Source of the DNA: Verrucomicrobiales bacterium
Lineage (GTDB): Bacteria > Verrucomicrobiota > Verrucomicrobiia > Limisphaerales > UBA11320
DNA: 6,468 nucleotides
Assembly: GCA_003452185.1 (NCBI GenBank)
Contig: DMJJ01000583.1
Location: forward strand, 2,643 to 9,110
Direction: 5' to 3'
Shown here one piece after another: positions 1 through 6,259 of this stretch. A program made the position numbers and the translations under genes. Each line of letters opens with the position of its first letter. Within the stretch, counting starts at the first letter, position 1. The notes below the pieces were generated by a model. That model had not been told where the DNA came from. It ran no database searches and saw nothing but the letters and a program-made list of their open reading frames with translations.

Positions 1-323
1 ACCCGGCCGATCACGGGGGCCGGCGCGTTGAACCCGGTGAGGTAGGGAGTGAGCCCGGAGGCCCCGCGGATGACGCTCGTGAAATGCCCCTCCCGGTCGG
101 GCACCTGAATCGAGGTCAGGGTGGCGCCGTAGCTGATGAGCTGCACCACGAGCCCATGCCGGTTGCGAAGGGTGAACTGCGAGATCGGAGTACCGTCGGG
201 AAGCGCCCCCAAGGGGACTTCCTCGGCACGCTGAAGCGGCGAGGGAGTTCCGGCGCTCACGAGCAGGGGCAGGGCCAGAAACCAGAGCAGGATGAGGTGC
301 CTGAGGAGGGAGACGGGGTGCAT
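1..323 (-). CDS. galM: Secreted aldose 1-epimerase (GalM family), N-terminal part, cut by window edge
   Basis: Only the first 107 codons are in the window; the gene continues past position 1. GalM-family enzymes interconvert the alpha and beta anomers of aldoses such as galactose and glucose. Residues 1-24 form a Sec-type signal peptide: a hydrophobic stretch (LILLWFLALPLLVSA) with likely cleavage after VSA. The mature part begins with the family pattern LPDGTPISQFTLRN (41-54), then HGLVVQLISYGATLTSIQVP (56-75), PDREG (75-79) and the start of the VIGR block (104-107), which in full-length members leads into the anomer-binding arginine. The catalytic His and Glu lie outside the window. The ATG at 323 places the signal peptide directly at the N-terminus; no Shine-Dalgarno sequence precedes it. 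It lies 101 bp downstream of the serine hydrolase on the same strand, so co-transcription is possible but unproven. An exported mutarotase suggests action on sugars released outside the cytoplasm. Confidence 0.85.
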   Translation of the reverse strand, partial: MHPVSLLRHLILLWFLALPLLVSAGTPSPLQRAEEVPLGALPDGTPISQFTLRNRHGLVVQLISYGATLTSIQVPDREGHFTSVIRGASGLTPYLTGFNAPAPVIGR

Positions 324-370
324 GGGGCGATTCTGCCCGGACCGGCTTCGGTGGCAACGGCAAATGACCT

Positions 371-396
371 CCCCGGGTGGGGCGTGGCGACCGGGG
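371..396. repeat. GC-rich inverted repeat in the hydrolase-galM gap
   Basis: The arms CCCCGG (371-376) and CCGGGG (391-396) are perfectly complementary around a 14-base loop. The repeat sits in the 101-bp gap between the serine hydrolase stop (425) and the GalM start (323). On the minus-strand transcript it could form a six-pair hairpin that weakens read-through or affects galM expression. No U-tract follows, so it is not a classical intrinsic terminator, and in such GC-rich DNA a six-pair match can arise by chance. The rest of the 324-424 gap shows no gene or other recognisable site. Confidence 0.3.
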
Positions 397-424
397 CGCG
401 ATCCGGGAGAGGCAGGCATCCGAC

Positions 425-1861
425 TCACTCCACCACGACACGCGCGTACTCGATGCCCGGGGTCAAATCAAAGCGAAGCGTCTCGCCGTTCCCGACCACG
501 GCGGGGCCGGCCGGCACCCACGCGAGGGTGTCACGCGATTGCTCGAGCCGGTAGATCCGCCCGGCGAGGGGATTCACCAGGAGGGCGGGAGGGACCTGCT
601 GCAGGGCGACCCCGGGACGGGGAGGCCGCGTGCGACCCGTCTCCGCTTCGGGCCAGCGGGGGATGCGGTTCGCGGCGTCGTCGAGGAGCCGCAGGATCTC
701 GTCGTATGGGAGGCCGGAGGGATCGGCCCTCTGGTTGAAAAATGCGGCGATGTTCACCCCATCGCGCCGTTGTCGCCCGAGGGTCCAGGTGCCGGGCAGG
801 GAGCCGAAGAAGGTCCAGTCCTGTCCATCCCCCCGCCTGGGGGTGCCATCGATCCAGTAGGTGGTGAGGAACCGGGCATACGCCGCGGCCGTGCAGGTGA
901 GCCCGCCGTGTGCGGCCATCGACTCGAGGTGAAACCCTCCGTCGGGCCAGGGAACCTCCCGGCCCGGGAGAAAGAGATCCGGCCCCTGGCCGGGGTCGGA
1001 GTACGAGGGCTCCCGCGGATCACGTCGTGCGGGGAGACTCGCTCCAAGGGCCACCTCGTCCGGGGGGACCCCCAGGGGGGCGAAGATCGCACCCCGGACA
1101 AACCCGACGTAATCCTGATGGGTGACCTCCTCGATGACCAGGCCGAGGAGCAGGTATCCGAAGTTCGAATAGGCCGAGGTCCGGCCCGGATCGTGGTCCA
1201 GCGGGCGGCCCATCATGTAGCGGGCAATCTCACGGGCCGAAGGGGGGGACTCGACCCCGAGGGTGCGGGCGATGTCGGCCTGCTGGAACATGGGATCCCC
1301 CGAGCGGTCGCGGTCCCACCCGCCGGTGTGGGCCAGGAGGTGGGCGAGGGTGATTTCCTGAAGCAGGGGGTCGGGGAGCCCGAACGGCTGGAGGTGGAGG
1401 ATTCCACCCCCCGGCTGCCCGAGATCAAAGACATGGGCTGAGAGCTGGAGGTCCCCCCGGGCGGCGAGCAGGCGGATGGCGGCGGCGGTGATCGGCTTGC
1501 AGAGGCTGGCGATCCGGAACGGGGAGTCCGGGGTGACTGGGAGGTGGTGCCCGGGATCCCGCCATCCGTAGGCGCGGTCGAGGAGGACTTTCCCGTGTCG
1601 CGTGACACAGAGGGCTCCGGCCGGGATTTGCCGTGCGGCCATGAACCGGAGCATTTCCTCCTCGAGCGGCTGGAGGCCGGGAACCGGGAGGCCGGTGGCG
1701 GGAGGCGGCTCGGCCGCTGCCGTGCGGATCAGGAGGAGGAGAAGTGCGGCCGGGATCCCGAGAAGGATCCGGTGTCGGAGCGATGGGATCCCTGCACGAC
1801 GCCCTCGCGCGTGGGGATGTGGCTCGTCGGACCGCAGGACCATGAGGCCGGAGCAAGCCAT
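425..1861 (-). CDS. Secreted serine hydrolase, beta-lactamase/class C-like family, with C-terminal beta-type tail
   Basis: A 478-residue exported protein of the serine beta-lactamase/DD-peptidase/family VIII esterase fold. The nucleophile motif S119-L-C-K122 is seen in FRIASLCKPIT, followed by Y231-S-N233 in AYSNFGYLLLG. The third box is probably H318-G-G320 in AAHGGLTCTAAAYARF. These agree in order and spacing with the family, so the enzyme looks intact; whether it cleaves esters, peptides or beta-lactams cannot be read from sequence. The N-terminus has a basic region and a hydrophobic core (about 32-50) ending AAA before EPPP, a Sec signal peptide. Residues about 412-478 form an extra module (IYRLEQSRDTLAW to YARVVVE) resembling short beta-rich tails of verrucomicrobial secreted proteins. 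The start is uncertain: ATG at 1861 (used) or 1843 (472 residues); neither has a clear Shine-Dalgarno sequence. It is divergent from the DUF1549/DUF1553 gene and upstream of galM. The open frame continues far upstream, but only as antisense to the neighbour. Confidence 0.9.
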   Translation of the reverse strand: MACSGLMVLRSDEPHPHARGRRAGIPSLRHRILLGIPAALLLLLIRTAAAEPPPATGLPVPGLQPLEEEMLRFMAARQIPAGALCVTRHGKVLLDRAYGWRDPGHHLPVTPDSPFRIASLCKPITAAAIRLLAARGDLQLSAHVFDLGQPGGGILHLQPFGLPDPLLQEITLAHLLAHTGGWDRDRSGDPMFQQADIARTLGVESPPSAREIARYMMGRPLDHDPGRTSAYSNFGYLLLGLVIEEVTHQDYVGFVRGAIFAPLGVPPDEVALGASLPARRDPREPSYSDPGQGPDLFLPGREVPWPDGGFHLESMAAHGGLTCTAAAYARFLTTYWIDGTPRRGDGQDWTFFGSLPGTWTLGRQRRDGVNIAAFFNQRADPSGLPYDEILRLLDDAANRIPRWPEAETGRTRPPRPGVALQQVPPALLVNPLAGRIYRLEQSRDTLAWVPAGPAVVGNGETLRFDLTPGIEYARVVVE

Positions 1862-1874
1862 AGGGGGCGGGAGC

Positions 1875-1899
1875 GGGCAAGCCGGGAATCGGATTGCCC
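1875..1899. promoter_or_regulatory. Interrupted palindrome in divergent intergenic region, candidate operator
   Basis: The arm GGGCAAGCCG (1875-1884) and the reverse complement of 1890-1899 (GGGCAATCCG) agree at 9 of 10 positions, around a five-base centre. It lies in the only 72 bp between the divergent starts at 1861 and 1934, where promoters for both transcripts should be. A dimeric repressor or activator site shared by both genes is a reasonable guess; a hairpin in a 5' leader is the alternative. I see no convincing -35/-10 pair in the gap. The symmetry is seen; the function is inferred. Confidence 0.35.
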
Positions 1900-1923
1900 C
1901 GGCGCGATGGAAGGCGTATCGAA

Positions 1924-1929
1924 GGGGAG
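1924..1929 (+). promoter_or_regulatory. Shine-Dalgarno sequence GGGGAG for the DUF1549/DUF1553 gene
   Basis: GGGGAG lies four bases before the ATG at 1934 and decides that start over an in-frame ATG at 1907. The start at 1934 also puts the signal peptide directly at the N-terminus. The spacing is slightly short but usable. It is the only convincing ribosome-binding sequence in the window. Confidence 0.6.
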
Positions 1930-1933
1930 TCCC

Positions 1934-4669
1934 ATGCCCTGCCGCTCCTACAGATTTACGGGGTTGATACGGGCGGCGCTCGTGGCCGCGACCCTCGGTG
2001 TCACCCCGATCCTGCGCGCCGAGCCCCCCCCCGCGGCGTCGGCCGCCACCAACGGCCTTCACTGGGCGTTTGCCCCGATCCGCATGCCCGCTCTCCCGGA
2101 CGGGGGGGCGCAGCGTGGGGGGGAGGGAAATCCAATCGACGCCTTCGTTCAGGCGCGGCTTGCGAAGGCGGGCCTCCACCCCGCCCCCGAGGCTGACCGC
2201 GCGACCCTGATCCGGAGGCTTTCGTTTGATCTTCTGGGGCTTCCTCCCGGTCCGTCGGAGGTGGAGGAGTTTGTCCGCGACCCGGATCCACGCGCCTATG
2301 GACGGTTGGTCGAGCGGCTGCTGGCCTCCCCCCACTATGGGGAGCAATGGGGCCGCCACTGGCTCGACGTGGTGCGGTACACGGAGAGCCAGGGGTTCGA
2401 GTACGACCGGCTGCGGGAGAATGCGTGGCACTACCGGGATTACGTGATTGCGAGCCTCAACCGGGACATCCCGTACGACCGGTTCATGCGGGAGCAGGTG
2501 GCGGGGGATGTCCTGGAGCCGGCGACCCGGGACGGGATCGTGGCGACGAGTCTTCTGGTCTGCGGCCCGTATGATGAGGCGGGCAACGCCCAGGCGAATG
2601 CCACCCAGAGGATGATCACCCGGGAGGAGGAGATGGAGGATCTCCTCAGCGTGGTCGGGCAGAGCTTCCTGGGGGTGACCCTGAACTGTGCCCGGTGCCA
2701 TTCGCACAAGTTCGACCCGATCCCGATCGATGACTACTACCGGATGAAGTCGGTGTTCGACGGGGTGAAGCATGGGGAGCGGCCGATTGCGACCTCGGCG
2801 GAGATCCGGGATCGGGAGTCCCGGCTCGAGGGGGTGCGCCAGCGGATTGCGGCGGGGGAGGCCGCCATCGGGGCGATTGAGTCGGAGGCGTGGAAGCAAG
2901 CCTACGCGCGGCGCGATCCTGGCGCGGCCGGTGACACGACGCCGCCGCGGCCGGCGTTGGAGTTTCGGTTCGACACCCCGGAGAAGGAGAGACCTGCGGG
3001 GTCGCTGGAAGGAGGGGCGGTGGTGGCCGGGGGAAGGCTGCTGCTGACCAACTCCGGGGCCTTTTTCCGCTCCGCCCCGATTCCGCGGGAACTGCGCGAG
3101 AAAACCCTGGAGGCTTGGGTTTCGCTCGAAGGGCTGTCGCAAGGGGGAGGAGCGGCCATCAGCCTGGAGGCACCGGGGGGGCAGGTGTTTGATGCCATCG
3201 TGTTCGGGGAGCGACAGCCGCGGAAGTGGGTGGCGGGGAGCGAGGGATTTGCGAGGACCCGGGACCTGTCGGCGCCGGAGGAGATCGTGCCACCGGGGGT
3301 TCCGGTTCACGTGGTGGCGGTGTATGGGGGGGGGAACCGGGTGACCTTGTATCGGAACGGGGTTCCGTATGGGGAGTCGTACCAGCCGGGAAGCCCGCTT
3401 CAGACCTACAAGGCGGGCGAGGCGCGGGTCCTGCTGGGAATGCGTCACACGGGGGGAGGCCGCCCGTTCCTGCGTGGGGAGATCCTGAAGGCTTCCGTGT
3501 TCGACAGGGCCCTTTCGGCGGCGGAGGTGGGGAGTCTGTTCCGTTCCTCCGGGGCGCATGTCTCGAGGGAGGCGCTGGAGGCGGCGATGACCCCGGAGGG
3601 TCGCCGGGAGCGGGAACGGCTGGGGCGGGAGGTTGAGGGAGCCCGGGCGGAACTCGGGTCGATGCCGCCGCTGCCGGTCTCGTATGCCGGGGTAAGGCGC
3701 CAACCGGAGCCGACCCGCCGGCTGCGCCGCGGGGATGTGAAGACCCCGGAGGATGTGATGGTCCCGGGGGCGTTGTCCGTGATCCGGACGCCGAGTCCGG
3801 AGTTTGGGTTGCCGGCTGATGCGCCCGAGGGGGAGAGGCGTCGGCGGTTTGCCGACTGGCTGGCGAGCCCCGAGAACCCGCTTCCGGCCCGGGTGATGAT
3901 GAACCGGGTCTGGCAATTCCATTTCGGCCAGGGGCTCGTGGCCACCCCCAACGACCTCGGGAGATCGGGCTCGGCCCCCACGCACCCGGAGCTCCTGGAC
4001 TGGCTGGCGGCGACGTTCATCCGCTCGGGATGGAGCCTCAAGGCGATGCACCGGCTGATCGTGACCTCGGCGGCGTACCGACAGTCCTCCCGCTTTGACA
4101 GCGCGTCGGCCGCGGCCGATGCCGACAACCTGCTTCTTTGGCGCTACGCCCCCCGCCGGCTGGAGGCCGAGATGTTGCGCGATGCCATGCTGAGCGTCAG
4201 CGGGGAGCTGAACCCGGCCGTGGGAGGGCCAAGCTTCCGCTCCTTTGACGTCCTGACCTTTCCGGCCAACGCCTATGTGCCGCGCGACAAGACGGGCCCC
4301 GAGTTCAACCGCCGGAGCGTCTACCGGATGAACGTGAACTCGGGGAAGGAGCCGCTCATGGATGCCTTTGATTGCCCGGATCCGGCGGTCAAGACCCCGC
4401 GTCGCGGGGTCACGATCACCCCGCTGCAGGCCCTCGCGCTGATGAACAACTCGTTTGTTCAGCGGCAGGCCGAGCGTCTCGCCGCGCGGGCGAAGTCGGT
4501 TGGCGGCGAGGGGATGGCGGACGGGGTGTCCACGGCCTACCGGCTGGCCCTGGGCCGGTCCCCCACCCCGCAGGAATCGGCCGCCGCACAGGGGGTCTCC
4601 CGCGACCGAGGCCTCCTGCCGATCTGCTGGGCGCTGCTCAACAGCACGGAGTTTCTCTACATCCAATAG
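1934..4669 (+). CDS. Secreted DUF1549 - LamG-like - DUF1553 protein with one CxxCH motif
   Basis: A 911-residue protein of a family abundant in Planctomycetota and Verrucomicrobiota, whose reaction is not established. Residues 1-29 are a Sec signal peptide (hydrophobic 11-27, cleavage near LRA/EPPP). DUF1549 covers about 43-285, with NPIDAFVQARL, LLGLPPGPSEVEEF, HYGEQWGRHWLDVVRY and C252-A-R-C255-H256 followed by SHKFDPIP; the CxxCH could bind c-type haem covalently after export. A short helical stretch (about 290-325) leads to a LamG/concanavalin-like beta domain (about 340-540: TLEAWVSLEG, VTLYRNGVPYG, ASVFDRALSAAEV), a possible carbohydrate-binding insert. DUF1553 covers about 582-910, with RRFADWLASPENPLPARVMMNRVWQ (split by no gap), NRRSVYRMN, TPLQALALMNNSFV and the terminal LLNSTEFLYIQ. 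The separate N-terminal PSCyt1 cytochrome domain of many relatives is absent. Homopolymers C9 (2024-2032) and G9 (3326-3334) lie in the frame. The DUF1501 gene follows after 7 bp, so the two are probably one operon. Confidence 0.93.
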   Translation: MPCRSYRFTGLIRAALVAATLGVTPILRAEPPPAASAATNGLHWAFAPIRMPALPDGGAQRGGEGNPIDAFVQARLAKAGLHPAPEADRATLIRRLSFDLLGLPPGPSEVEEFVRDPDPRAYGRLVERLLASPHYGEQWGRHWLDVVRYTESQGFEYDRLRENAWHYRDYVIASLNRDIPYDRFMREQVAGDVLEPATRDGIVATSLLVCGPYDEAGNAQANATQRMITREEEMEDLLSVVGQSFLGVTLNCARCHSHKFDPIPIDDYYRMKSVFDGVKHGERPIATSAEIRDRESRLEGVRQRIAAGEAAIGAIESEAWKQAYARRDPGAAGDTTPPRPALEFRFDTPEKERPAGSLEGGAVVAGGRLLLTNSGAFFRSAPIPRELREKTLEAWVSLEGLSQGGGAAISLEAPGGQVFDAIVFGERQPRKWVAGSEGFARTRDLSAPEEIVPPGVPVHVVAVYGGGNRVTLYRNGVPYGESYQPGSPLQTYKAGEARVLLGMRHTGGGRPFLRGEILKASVFDRALSAAEVGSLFRSSGAHVSREALEAAMTPEGRRERERLGREVEGARAELGSMPPLPVSYAGVRRQPEPTRRLRRGDVKTPEDVMVPGALSVIRTPSPEFGLPADAPEGERRRRFADWLASPENPLPARVMMNRVWQFHFGQGLVATPNDLGRSGSAPTHPELLDWLAATFIRSGWSLKAMHRLIVTSAAYRQSSRFDSASAAADADNLLLWRYAPRRLEAEMLRDAMLSVSGELNPAVGGPSFRSFDVLTFPANAYVPRDKTGPEFNRRSVYRMNVNSGKEPLMDAFDCPDPAVKTPRRGVTITPLQALALMNNSFVQRQAERLAARAKSVGGEGMADGVSTAYRLALGRSPTPQESAAAQGVSRDRGLLPICWALLNSTEFLYIQ

Positions 4670-4676
4670 CCTCCGC

Positions 4677-6119
4677 ATGAACCCCTCCTTCGACCCCACA
4701 CCGGTTACGAGGCGCCGCTTCCTCCATTCCTCCACGGAGGGGATGGGGGCGATCGCCCTCGCCTGGATGCTCGCGCGGGAGAGGGCCGGGGCCTCCCCGG
4801 CGAGCCCCTCCACCCCGTCGCGTCTCCCGCACTACGCCCCGCGGGCGAAGCGGATCGTGCAGATCTTCTGCTGCGGTGGGGTGAGCCACCTCGACACCTT
4901 CGATCCCAAGCCGGAGCTCGACCGGATGCATGGGAAGACGCTGGAGGGGAAGGGGGAGAACCTTGGGTTTTTTGGTCAGCCGGGGAAGCTGATGCGAAGC
5001 CCGTACGAGTTTCGTCGCCATGGGCAGAGCGGGGCCTGGGTCTCGAGCCTTCTGCCGCATCTGGCGGGGTGTGTGGACGACCTCTGCTTCATCCGGTCGA
5101 TGGTGGCCAAGAGCAACAATCACACACCCGCGACGTTCCAGATGAACAGCGGGTACACGATGAACGGGTTCCCCTCCATGGGGGCGTGGCTGAGCTATGC
5201 CTTGGGGACCGAGAACGAGAACCTGCCGACGTTCGTGGTGTTGCCCGACCCGAGGGGGATGATCGCGGGGGGATCGATCAACTGGACCTCGGGGTTTCTG
5301 CCGGCGAACCATCAGGGGGTGCCGTTTCGGACGCAATCGCGGGAGCCCATCGGCGATCTGCGGACCCCGGATTCCATCCCGCTGGAGGCGCGTCGGGCGG
5401 ACATGGAGTTTCTGGCGGGGATGAACCGCGGGTTTGCGGCATCGCACGAGGGGGAGCCGAGCTTCGGCGCGCGGCTCCGGGCCTATGAGCTGGCCGCCCG
5501 GATGCAGGTGAGCATCCCCGAGGCGACCGACCTGGAGAGCGAGCCGGAGTCGATCCGGGCGTTGTATGGGCTCGACCGCGAGTCGACGCGGGGGTTCTCC
5601 CGAAACTGCCTCATGGCGCGACGGCTTCTGGAACGTGGGGTCCGGTTCGTCCAGATCTTCAACGGCGGGGCGTTTGGGAGCCCCCGAATCAACTGGGATG
5701 GGCATGAGAACCTGAAGGAGAACCATGACACCCAGGCGGCGACGATGGACCAGCCGGTGGCTGCGCTGATCCAGGATCTCAAGCAACGGGGAATGCTGGA
5801 GGACACGCTGGTGGTCTGGGCCACGGAGTTTGGCCGGGGGCCGGCGACCCAGGGGATCGACTCCCCCGGGCGTGACCATCACCCGACGGCGTTCACATGC
5901 TTTCTCGCCGGTGCCGGGGTGCGCCCCGGGCACACGCATGGGGTGACGGACGAGGTCGGGTATTTCGTCGCGGAGAACCCGGTCACCATCTACGACTTTC
6001 ACGCAACGATCCTCCATCTGCTGGGGATCCAGCACGAGAAACTCACCTTTTACCACAACGGCATCAACCGCCGGCTGACGGACGTGCATGGCAAGGTGGT
6101 GAGCGAGATCCTGAGCTGA
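4677..6119 (+). CDS. DUF1501 protein, sulfatase/alkaline phosphatase superfamily, Tat-exported
   Basis: A 480-residue protein of DUF1501, which belongs to the alkaline phosphatase/sulfatase superfamily of metal-dependent hydrolases; the substrate is unknown. The N-terminus carries a twin-arginine signal, TRRRFLHS at 11-18, followed by the hydrophobic GMGAIALAWML (22-32) and cleavage around 38-42. This suggests export in the folded state. Family blocks are present in order: CCGGVSHLDTFDPKPELDRM (65-84), FIRSMVAKSNNHTPATFQMN (138-157), LPANHQGVPFR (208-218), W340-D-G-H343-E-N, TEFGR (383-387), G398-R-D400-H401-H402-P and the C-terminal DFHATILHLLG (440-450) and RRLTDVHGKV. The conserved His and Asp residues are likely metal ligands. 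Length is normal and nothing is missing. The ATG at 4677 lies 7 bp after the upstream stop with no Shine-Dalgarno sequence, so translational coupling is likely. The constant pairing with DUF1549/DUF1553 proteins suggests that the two products act together outside the cytoplasm. Confidence 0.93.
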   Translation: MNPSFDPTPVTRRRFLHSSTEGMGAIALAWMLARERAGASPASPSTPSRLPHYAPRAKRIVQIFCCGGVSHLDTFDPKPELDRMHGKTLEGKGENLGFFGQPGKLMRSPYEFRRHGQSGAWVSSLLPHLAGCVDDLCFIRSMVAKSNNHTPATFQMNSGYTMNGFPSMGAWLSYALGTENENLPTFVVLPDPRGMIAGGSINWTSGFLPANHQGVPFRTQSREPIGDLRTPDSIPLEARRADMEFLAGMNRGFAASHEGEPSFGARLRAYELAARMQVSIPEATDLESEPESIRALYGLDRESTRGFSRNCLMARRLLERGVRFVQIFNGGAFGSPRINWDGHENLKENHDTQAATMDQPVAALIQDLKQRGMLEDTLVVWATEFGRGPATQGIDSPGRDHHPTAFTCFLAGAGVRPGHTHGVTDEVGYFVAENPVTIYDFHATILHLLGIQHEKLTFYHNGINRRLTDVHGKVVSEILS

Positions 6120-6148
6120 GCGCTCCACCCCTCCCCCTCCGACTGTAG

Positions 6149-6169
6149 CGACCGACGTCAGGAGGTCGG
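6149..6169 (+). terminator. Hairpin after the DUF1501 gene, possible weak transcript end
   Basis: Within the left arm of the repeat, CGACC (6149-6153) can pair with GGTCG (6164-6168), or in another register CCGAC (6152-6156) with GTCGG (6165-6169). It is the first hairpin after the stop at 6119. The stem is only five pairs and no U-tract follows, so it may at most protect the 3' end or slow polymerase. The longer fold between the 24-bp arms is a stronger candidate for transcript-end structure. Confidence 0.25.
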
Positions 6170-6173
6170 GGGC

Positions 6174-6185
6174 GGGAATATTCCC
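6174..6185. repeat. Perfect 12-bp palindrome GGGAATATTCCC
   Basis: A perfect palindrome with an AT core in otherwise GC-rich DNA. It lies between the inverted arms of copy 1 and is repeated unchanged at 6368-6379 in copy 2. It could be a protein-binding site or part of the fold of the repeat; no function can be assigned. Confidence 0.6.
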
Positions 6186-6242
6186 CTCCACCCAAGCTCA
6201 GCAATGGGGACTCCAAACCACCTGCTGGGAGACACGGGGGAA

Positions 6243-6259
6243 GCCCGCTCCGCGCGGGC
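6243..6259. repeat. Six-pair hairpin GCCCGC-loop-GCGGGC within the repeat
   Basis: GCCCGC (6243-6248) and GCGGGC (6254-6259) pair fully around a five-base loop. Copy 2 has the same stem at 6437-6442 and 6448-6453. The one difference between copies in this part (C at 6251, T at 6445) falls in the loop. This fits selection on a stem, though one change is weak evidence. Confidence 0.5.

Noticed and set aside
377..1441. 354-codon plus-strand open frame over the serine hydrolase
   Set aside because: It is a shadow of the minus-strand hydrolase; no domain pattern, whereas the other strand has SxxK, YxN and a signal peptide.
1894..1922. Sigma-70-like promoter TTGCCC, 17 bases, TATCGA before the DUF1549/DUF1553 gene
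   Set aside because: The match is weak (four and three of six), and transcription would begin at or after the GGGGAG site, leaving it outside the message; chance match is more likely.
1544..1933. Plus-strand extension of the DUF1549/DUF1553 frame to an earlier start
   Set aside because: The extra 130 residues would bury the signal peptide and overlap the start of the divergent hydrolase; GGGGAG and the signal peptide support ATG at 1934.
1862..4813. Very long open frame on the minus strand continuing upstream of the serine hydrolase, about 980 extra codons antisense to the DUF1549/DUF1553 gene
   Set aside because: The translation is rich in Arg, Pro, Gly and His, has no recognisable domain and mirrors the codon pattern of the plus-strand gene. 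The hydrolase signal peptide begins near 1861, and stop-poor antisense frames are expected in GC-rich coding DNA.
4638..6191. 517-codon minus-strand open frame antisense to the DUF1501 gene
   Set aside because: It has the same low-complexity antisense composition, starts inside the repeat region, and overlaps completely a gene with clear family motifs.
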